DNA of 11,140 bases from Legionellaceae bacterium. GTDB taxonomy: Bacteria > Pseudomonadota > Gammaproteobacteria > Legionellales > Legionellaceae. Positions 8,046 to 11,140 of this stretch are shown piece after piece (the first letter of the stretch is position 1; each line of letters opens with the position of its first letter). Position numbers and translations under genes: made by a program. Location of the stretch: assembly GCA_030696465.1 (NCBI GenBank), contig JAUYSE010000156.1, positions 1-11,140 of the forward strand, read 5' to 3'. The notes beneath the pieces were generated by a model, which saw only the letters and a list, made by a program, of their open reading frames with translations, was not told the DNA's origin and searched no databases.

Positions 8046-8162
8046 GAACTCACCTCAGCGGCAGGTTGATCCGAGCCGCGACCGTTAGGGAGCCGAGCCG
8101 TTAAAAGTTGTATCAACTGCTCCGCCCCCTAACGGTTGCAGCTCGGAAGCTGAGCTAAGATC
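8046..8162. repeat. Large palindromic element downstream of ftsZ
   Basis: Most of the 161-base gap between ftsZ and the next gene is one long imperfect palindrome. The main arms are 8071-8098 and 8119-8146 (24 of 28 positions pair, one further G-U), including an unbroken ACCGTTAGGG/CCCTAACGGT core. The apex holds a second small stem, AGTTG/CAACT (8106-8110 with 8114-8118). Outer ends also match: 8046-8059 against 8149-8162, 11 of 14, including CTCAGC/GCTGAG. CCGAGCCG occurs twice (8071-8078, 8093-8100). There is no T-run after the stem, so it is not a standard intrinsic terminator. It could still stabilise the ftsZ mRNA 3' end or block readthrough. Its size and shape suggest a dispersed palindromic repeat, a different family from the murB insert. 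Confidence 0.8.
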
Positions 8163-8197
8163 CTTATCTCAACACATTACAGTTGGAGTAGCTATAA

Positions 8198-8641
8198 ATG
8201 TCTGTTTGGTTTCAGCCGATGACACTAGAAGAATTAAATGTACGTAGCCGACACACATTGGCAGAGTTTTTAGGAATAGTATTTACGCAGATTACAGAAG
8301 ACTCTCTCGTTGCAACGATGTCGGCGAATGAGCGCACGAAACAGCCGCTCGGTATTGTGCATGGTGGTGCTAATGTCGTATTGGCAGAAACCATTGCCAG
8401 TACGGCAGCGAATGCCGCAGTAGATTTATCGCAGTTTTATTGCGTCGGTTTAGAAATCAATGCAAATCATATCCGCTCTGTTCGCGAAGGGGTAATTACC
8501 GGCATTACCAAGCCGTGCCATATTGGTCGTAGTACCCAAGTGTGGCAGATAGAGCTTTTTGATGAAGCGGAACGATTGACGTGTATTTCCAGAATGACTG
8601 CTGCAGTGATTGCCCGTAAGAAGGGGGCAGGAGGGTATTGA
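8198..8641 (+). CDS. menI: Hotdog-fold acyl-CoA thioesterase, MenI/YdiI-like
   Basis: The 147-residue protein closely resembles E. coli YdiI (MenI), a hotdog thioesterase that hydrolyses 1,4-dihydroxy-2-naphthoyl-CoA in menaquinone synthesis and also acts on other aryl- and acyl-CoAs. The signature RTKQPLGIVHGGANVVLAE is nearly the YdiI motif. It holds Gln49, His55 and the presumed catalytic Glu64. GLEINANHIRS and the later CHIGRSTQVWQIELFDE are also typical. There is no signal peptide, so the enzyme is cytoplasmic. The ribosome binding site GGAG is at 8185-8188. The physiological substrate is unclear: no other menaquinone gene is in the window, and related proteins have broad specificity. 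It is separated from ftsZ by a large palindrome, so it is probably not part of the division operon function. The family is sure; the symbol is less so. Confidence 0.85.
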   Translation: MSVWFQPMTLEELNVRSRHTLAEFLGIVFTQITEDSLVATMSANERTKQPLGIVHGGANVVLAETIASTAANAAVDLSQFYCVGLEINANHIRSVREGVITGITKPCHIGRSTQVWQIELFDEAERLTCISRMTAAVIARKKGAGGY

Positions 8642-8653
8642 TATCCTTCAAAG

Positions 8654-8691
8654 GCCCCCCCAGAAGCCGCATCCACTCAGGCTTTGGGGGC
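8654..8691 (+). repeat. GC-rich hairpin after the thioesterase gene
   Basis: GCCCCC (8654-8659) pairs with GGGGGC (8686-8691) and AAGCC (8664-8668) pairs with GGCTT (8680-8684), separated by small bulges and an 11-base loop. An alternative pairing CCGC/GCGG (8667-8670 with 8692-8695) overlaps it. It begins 13 bases after the thioesterase stop, a reasonable place for transcript termination, but it is not followed by a T-run. It could be a weak terminator or a degraded repeat. The rest of the gap to the next gene contains only a promoter and ribosome binding site. Confidence 0.5.
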
Positions 8692-8721
8692 GCGGAAATT
8701 CCTGCTGCTCCTCACAAATCA

Positions 8722-8750
8722 TGTACAAAAATAACAAAAAATGCTAGTAT
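8722..8750 (+). promoter_or_regulatory. Predicted sigma70 promoter with extended -10
   Basis: TGTACA (8722-8727, 4 of 6 to the -35 consensus) is followed, after exactly 17 bases, by TAGTAT (8745-8750), preceded by TG one base before (8742-8743), forming an extended -10. The spacer is A-rich. It lies 31 bases before the ATG of the large downstream gene, which has a ribosome binding site AGGA at 8771-8774. This suggests that gene is transcribed on its own rather than from the division cluster. Confidence 0.6.
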
Positions 8751-8781
8751 TTCCGGTTCTGTTTTATTGTAGGAATCGAAT

Positions 8782-11079
8782 ATGCCATTTAATGAGCAGG
8801 GCCGCAGGCCTAATCAAATATTAATGTCTCAATCAGAGCCCAGTGCTCCTTCTGCTCAGCGGGAGATCGCTGTACAAAAAATACAACGAAGACTTGCGTT
8901 AACCGTAGCAGCGCCTGTAAGAAACAACTCATCTTTGAGCGCTTCGGAGCTAGGCTTAGTCGCATGGGACCTTAAGACAACAGAGGAAATCGTGCCACTG
9001 AGGTCCCCGTTAACGCCCCCGCACGATCCCAAAGAACGGCAAATGTGGGAAAAGCGACAAGCTTTGAGAGAAAAATATCTCCAGCAGCCCATAAAGGTAG
9101 ATACTCCAATACAGCGTATATCACAACGTTCTCCAGAACAGGACATGGATGATCGCATTAAACAGCAAGAGCGGGTTATTGACGCACAGGTTAGTGCTGA
9201 TAATGTATATACACTCATATTATTTATGATGAAGGAAGCAGAAAAAAATATTTCGTTTGTCTACGAGATTCAAAAATCGAAGAGAGTGAAACTTGAAGGG
9301 GAGTTAAGGAGATTAAGAAATGATCGGCCCATCAGCGCGTGGCCGTCTTTAGAAGAGCGGAAGCCCTCCATAGTGGACAATCTCTTAAATCGATGGACTC
9401 TTTTAAGAAAAAAGCCCCAGTTAAGTGAGCCGAAAAGTGTAGCGGAAGACAATACCTTAAAAGAGCAAGAGCTTGAACGACAGTTGCTGCGTATCACTAA
9501 CCCAGATTTTACCAGTGAGGTAGAGAAGTTACTGACGTATGCCATGGCTTCTTGTAAGAAACAACAAAAAGAAACCTTCGCAGAAACAATAAGAGAGTAT
9601 CAGGGTTTAGCTGCAGAAAGTATGCAGATTAAGCTCTATGTAGATCAATCCCGTTTTGAAGCACTGAAGGAATTCATTTTTAAAAATGAAGATGAGAAGG
9701 AGATTACTCATCTACTAACGGTCTTATTTAAATATTGCGAAGAAGCTAATAAATCAGTGCTCAATGAATATAGGGAACTCTCTGCGGCTCAAGCGCTCAT
9801 GAAGTATTATCTCGAGAGTGCACAAAAGGAAGCACTGTGCGCTTTTATGTTTAAGCTGGTGAGTAAAGCGGAAGGTAGATTTGCGACGGCACTTTTGTAT
9901 GATAAATACCAGCCATCAGTATTGAAAGAGTATCAGAATGTATCCTGGAACATCGCTTTTGTGCGACACCAGGTGGATGTTGAGAACCAGACAAGACTGC
10001 GAGATTTTATTTTTCGAGTTGAAGTCGATATACCGGCATTACTGGAAGAGGCGATTGCTTATTGTCGAAAACAAAAGAAAGACACATTGATAAGTAAATA
10101 CAGTGGATTACCATGGCGTACTGCGCTGATTCATTATTTAGTCGACACTAGCCGATATTCAGTGTTGTCAACGCATCTTAGTAAACAGAGTAATAGTGAG
10201 ATATTGCCAGGATTGTTGAAAGCATTAGCAATATATTGTGTTCAGGAAAAAAAGCTTTTTATATTGGATCAATTGCCGGGCCAATATATGGGGGCCGTAT
10301 GTAAACAAGAGGTCATTGCTTATTATGTAGATAATAATTTATCAGGAGAATTAAAACAGTTTACTTTTGTCGATGTGACGCAGGCGCAATACTTATTTTC
10401 TGTGGCACTTGAAACCTGTGGCGCAAAAAGTAAAAATGCGTTGCTCGAGGGATATCATACGTTAGATTGGATGCAAGCAGTCGTACATTATCAAATAGAC
10501 AGTGTAAACTGCATAGATGATCAGTTTATTTTGGACCATATGAGCGATGTATGGGAGTATACCGTACAGCATGCAGCGTTGCGCAAAAAAAGCAGCTTAC
10601 TAGAGCCGCTGGTATTGCGGTTTATGGACACTTTTTGGGCGACTGATCGTTCATTTGTTCCCAATTGTGATTTTTTTGAAAAATGGTTGGGTACTTTACC
10701 GTGCATTGAGGCGGAGGCTCAGGAGATTCAAAATATTTTTCAATCCTCAGGGGTGCGCCAATTCATAAGTCATTCGGATGATAGGGTGAATGTTAGTGTC
10801 TACACGTTGATACGAACTTTTCACTCTAATATTTGTCACGAAATTTCAGGTTTGTTGGTAAACATGATGACGCCTCCTTCCGAGTATAAGCCAGAGATGT
10901 ATGCTGCTTTTATTACGCGATGTAGGAAGCATATCAAAAAATTAGAGGTGGATGATTGTCATCCATGGCCCTCTATTCATCGAGGAAGGCTCGTATTAAG
11001 TACTTATTTGGATGGGATTGAAAATATATTGAACGCAGAGAACAACCAAAATAATGAGCCACTTGTGCTCGCCATGTGA
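8782..11079 (+). CDS. Large uncharacterised protein with tandem helical repeats
   Basis: I do not recognise this 765-residue protein. It has no signal peptide or clear membrane segment, so it is probably soluble. Residues 1-130 are polar, Pro/Gln/Arg-rich and probably disordered, with a charged helical stretch (KERQMWEKRQALREKYLQQ, about 84-102). Residues 130-245 are helical and highly charged. Residues 250-593 contain at least six degenerate repeats with the pattern YC...KK..L...Y, then W..A..HY.VD, then L..FIF. The C-terminal part (about 615-765) is predicted helical and ends in an Asn/Glu-rich tail. No enzymatic motif is visible. ATG 8782 is supported by AGGA at 8771-8774 and an upstream promoter; ATG 8824 is a weaker alternative. 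The stop is followed two bases later by a MITE-like repeat. Helical-repeat proteins of this size in intracellular bacteria are sometimes secreted effectors, but nothing here proves that. Confidence 0.8.
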   Translation: MPFNEQGRRPNQILMSQSEPSAPSAQREIAVQKIQRRLALTVAAPVRNNSSLSASELGLVAWDLKTTEEIVPLRSPLTPPHDPKERQMWEKRQALREKYLQQPIKVDTPIQRISQRSPEQDMDDRIKQQERVIDAQVSADNVYTLILFMMKEAEKNISFVYEIQKSKRVKLEGELRRLRNDRPISAWPSLEERKPSIVDNLLNRWTLLRKKPQLSEPKSVAEDNTLKEQELERQLLRITNPDFTSEVEKLLTYAMASCKKQQKETFAETIREYQGLAAESMQIKLYVDQSRFEALKEFIFKNEDEKEITHLLTVLFKYCEEANKSVLNEYRELSAAQALMKYYLESAQKEALCAFMFKLVSKAEGRFATALLYDKYQPSVLKEYQNVSWNIAFVRHQVDVENQTRLRDFIFRVEVDIPALLEEAIAYCRKQKKDTLISKYSGLPWRTALIHYLVDTSRYSVLSTHLSKQSNSEILPGLLKALAIYCVQEKKLFILDQLPGQYMGAVCKQEVIAYYVDNNLSGELKQFTFVDVTQAQYLFSVALETCGAKSKNALLEGYHTLDWMQAVVHYQIDSVNCIDDQFILDHMSDVWEYTVQHAALRKKSSLLEPLVLRFMDTFWATDRSFVPNCDFFEKWLGTLPCIEAEAQEIQNIFQSSGVRQFISHSDDRVNVSVYTLIRTFHSNICHEISGLLVNMMTPPSEYKPEMYAAFITRCRKHIKKLEVDDCHPWPSIHRGRLVLSTYLDGIENILNAENNQNNEPLVLAM
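9529..10560 (+). repeat. Six tandem degenerate protein repeats within the 765-residue protein
   Basis: Repeats at residues 250-310, 311-366, 367-419, 420-477, 478-536 and 537-593, with a possible partial seventh from 594. Shared positions: a leading LL and a small-residue helix ending in Y-C or a similar pair (SCKKQQK, KYCEEANK, AYCRKQKK, IYCVQEKK, ETCGAKSK). Next is an E-Y or K-Y plus G/E-L turn (REYQGL, NEYREL, KEYQNV, SKYSGL, EGYHTL). Then comes A..(H/Y/K)(Y/Q).VD (KLYVDQ, RHQVDV, HYLVDT, YYVDNN, HYQIDS), and a closing L..FIF (KEFIF, CAFMF, RDFIF, KQFTF). Repeat DNA is highly diverged, so the duplications are old. I infer a helical-hairpin solenoid; I cannot assign it to a named repeat family. 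Confidence 0.7.
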
Positions 11080-11080
11080 A

Positions 11081-11140
11081 GATATACTCACAGCAATTGA
11101 ATTTTCGGCTAGGCGCAAGCGAGAGAGCCGAGGAAGTGTA
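11081..11140 (+). mobile_element. Left end of a second copy of the murB-type MITE-like element, cut by the window edge
   Basis: From GATATACTC (11081-11089) onward this matches the left part of the element inside murB: 46 of 57 bases identical, with no gaps, over 11084-11140 against 2707-2763. It starts two bases after the stop of the preceding gene and continues past the window. This copy has an intact inverted-repeat end and a clean stem TCGGCT/AGCCGA (11105-11110 with 11126-11131, 15-base loop). The corresponding stem in the murB copy has decayed to one mismatch and one G-U pair. The reading frame used in murB is open here too, giving YSQQLNFRLGASERAEEV. The right end is not visible, so its full length is unknown. 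Confidence 0.75.

Noticed and set aside
8071..8146. Intrinsic terminator for the division operon
   Set aside because: The stem is strong but far longer than usual and is not followed by a run of T; I keep it as a palindromic repeat with possible effects on the transcript.
8046..8162. Same repeat family as the murB insert
   Set aside because: I found no shared stretch beyond short GC-rich words, and the terminal sequences differ.
9529..10560. CRISPR or recent DNA-level tandem repeats
   Set aside because: The repetition is visible only in the protein; the DNA units are too diverged and are not separated by spacers.

Overview
The window is most of the 3' half of a division and cell wall (dcw) gene cluster from a Gram-negative bacterium, followed by two genes that do not normally belong to it. 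All genes lie on the + strand. The gene set, the gammaproteobacterial-type FtsZ tail (DYLDIPAFLRR) and a second-branch MurB next to a long-form Ddl suggest a gammaproteobacterium, possibly of the Legionella/Coxiella/Berkiella kind. That placement is an inference from protein features, not a database match.

Region 1 (1-8036) is a tightly packed run: the last codons of murD, then ftsW, murC, murB, ddl, ftsQ, ftsA and ftsZ. Several genes are joined by stop/start overlaps: ATGA at murD/ftsW, murC/murB and murB/ddl, and 8-base overlaps at ddl/ftsQ and ftsQ/ftsA. This indicates one transcript with translational coupling. The enzymes make the peptidoglycan precursor (MurD, MurC, MurB, Ddl), FtsW polymerises it at the septum, and FtsQ, FtsA and FtsZ build the divisome. 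murG is missing from its usual place between ftsW and murC, and lpxC does not follow ftsZ.

The most notable feature is a small non-autonomous repeat element of about 153 bp (2704-2856). It is inserted in frame just after the murB start codon and gives MurB an extra N-terminal segment of about 51 residues. The left end of a second copy (81% identical over 57 bp) begins two bases after the last gene and runs off the window at 11140. Comparing the two copies reveals terminal inverted repeats (GATATACTC...GAGTATATC), so this looks like a MITE-type family, comparable in behaviour to the palindromic elements that insert into Rickettsia genes.

Region 2 (8037-8781) holds a large palindromic element of about 117 bp after ftsZ, a MenI/YdiI-like hotdog thioesterase gene, a short GC-rich hairpin and a good sigma70-type promoter.

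Region 3 (8782-11079) is one large gene for a 765-residue soluble protein of unknown function. It contains at least six degenerate tandem alpha-helical repeats of about 53-61 residues. It has its own promoter, is probably an accessory gene, and could be an alpha-solenoid interaction protein.
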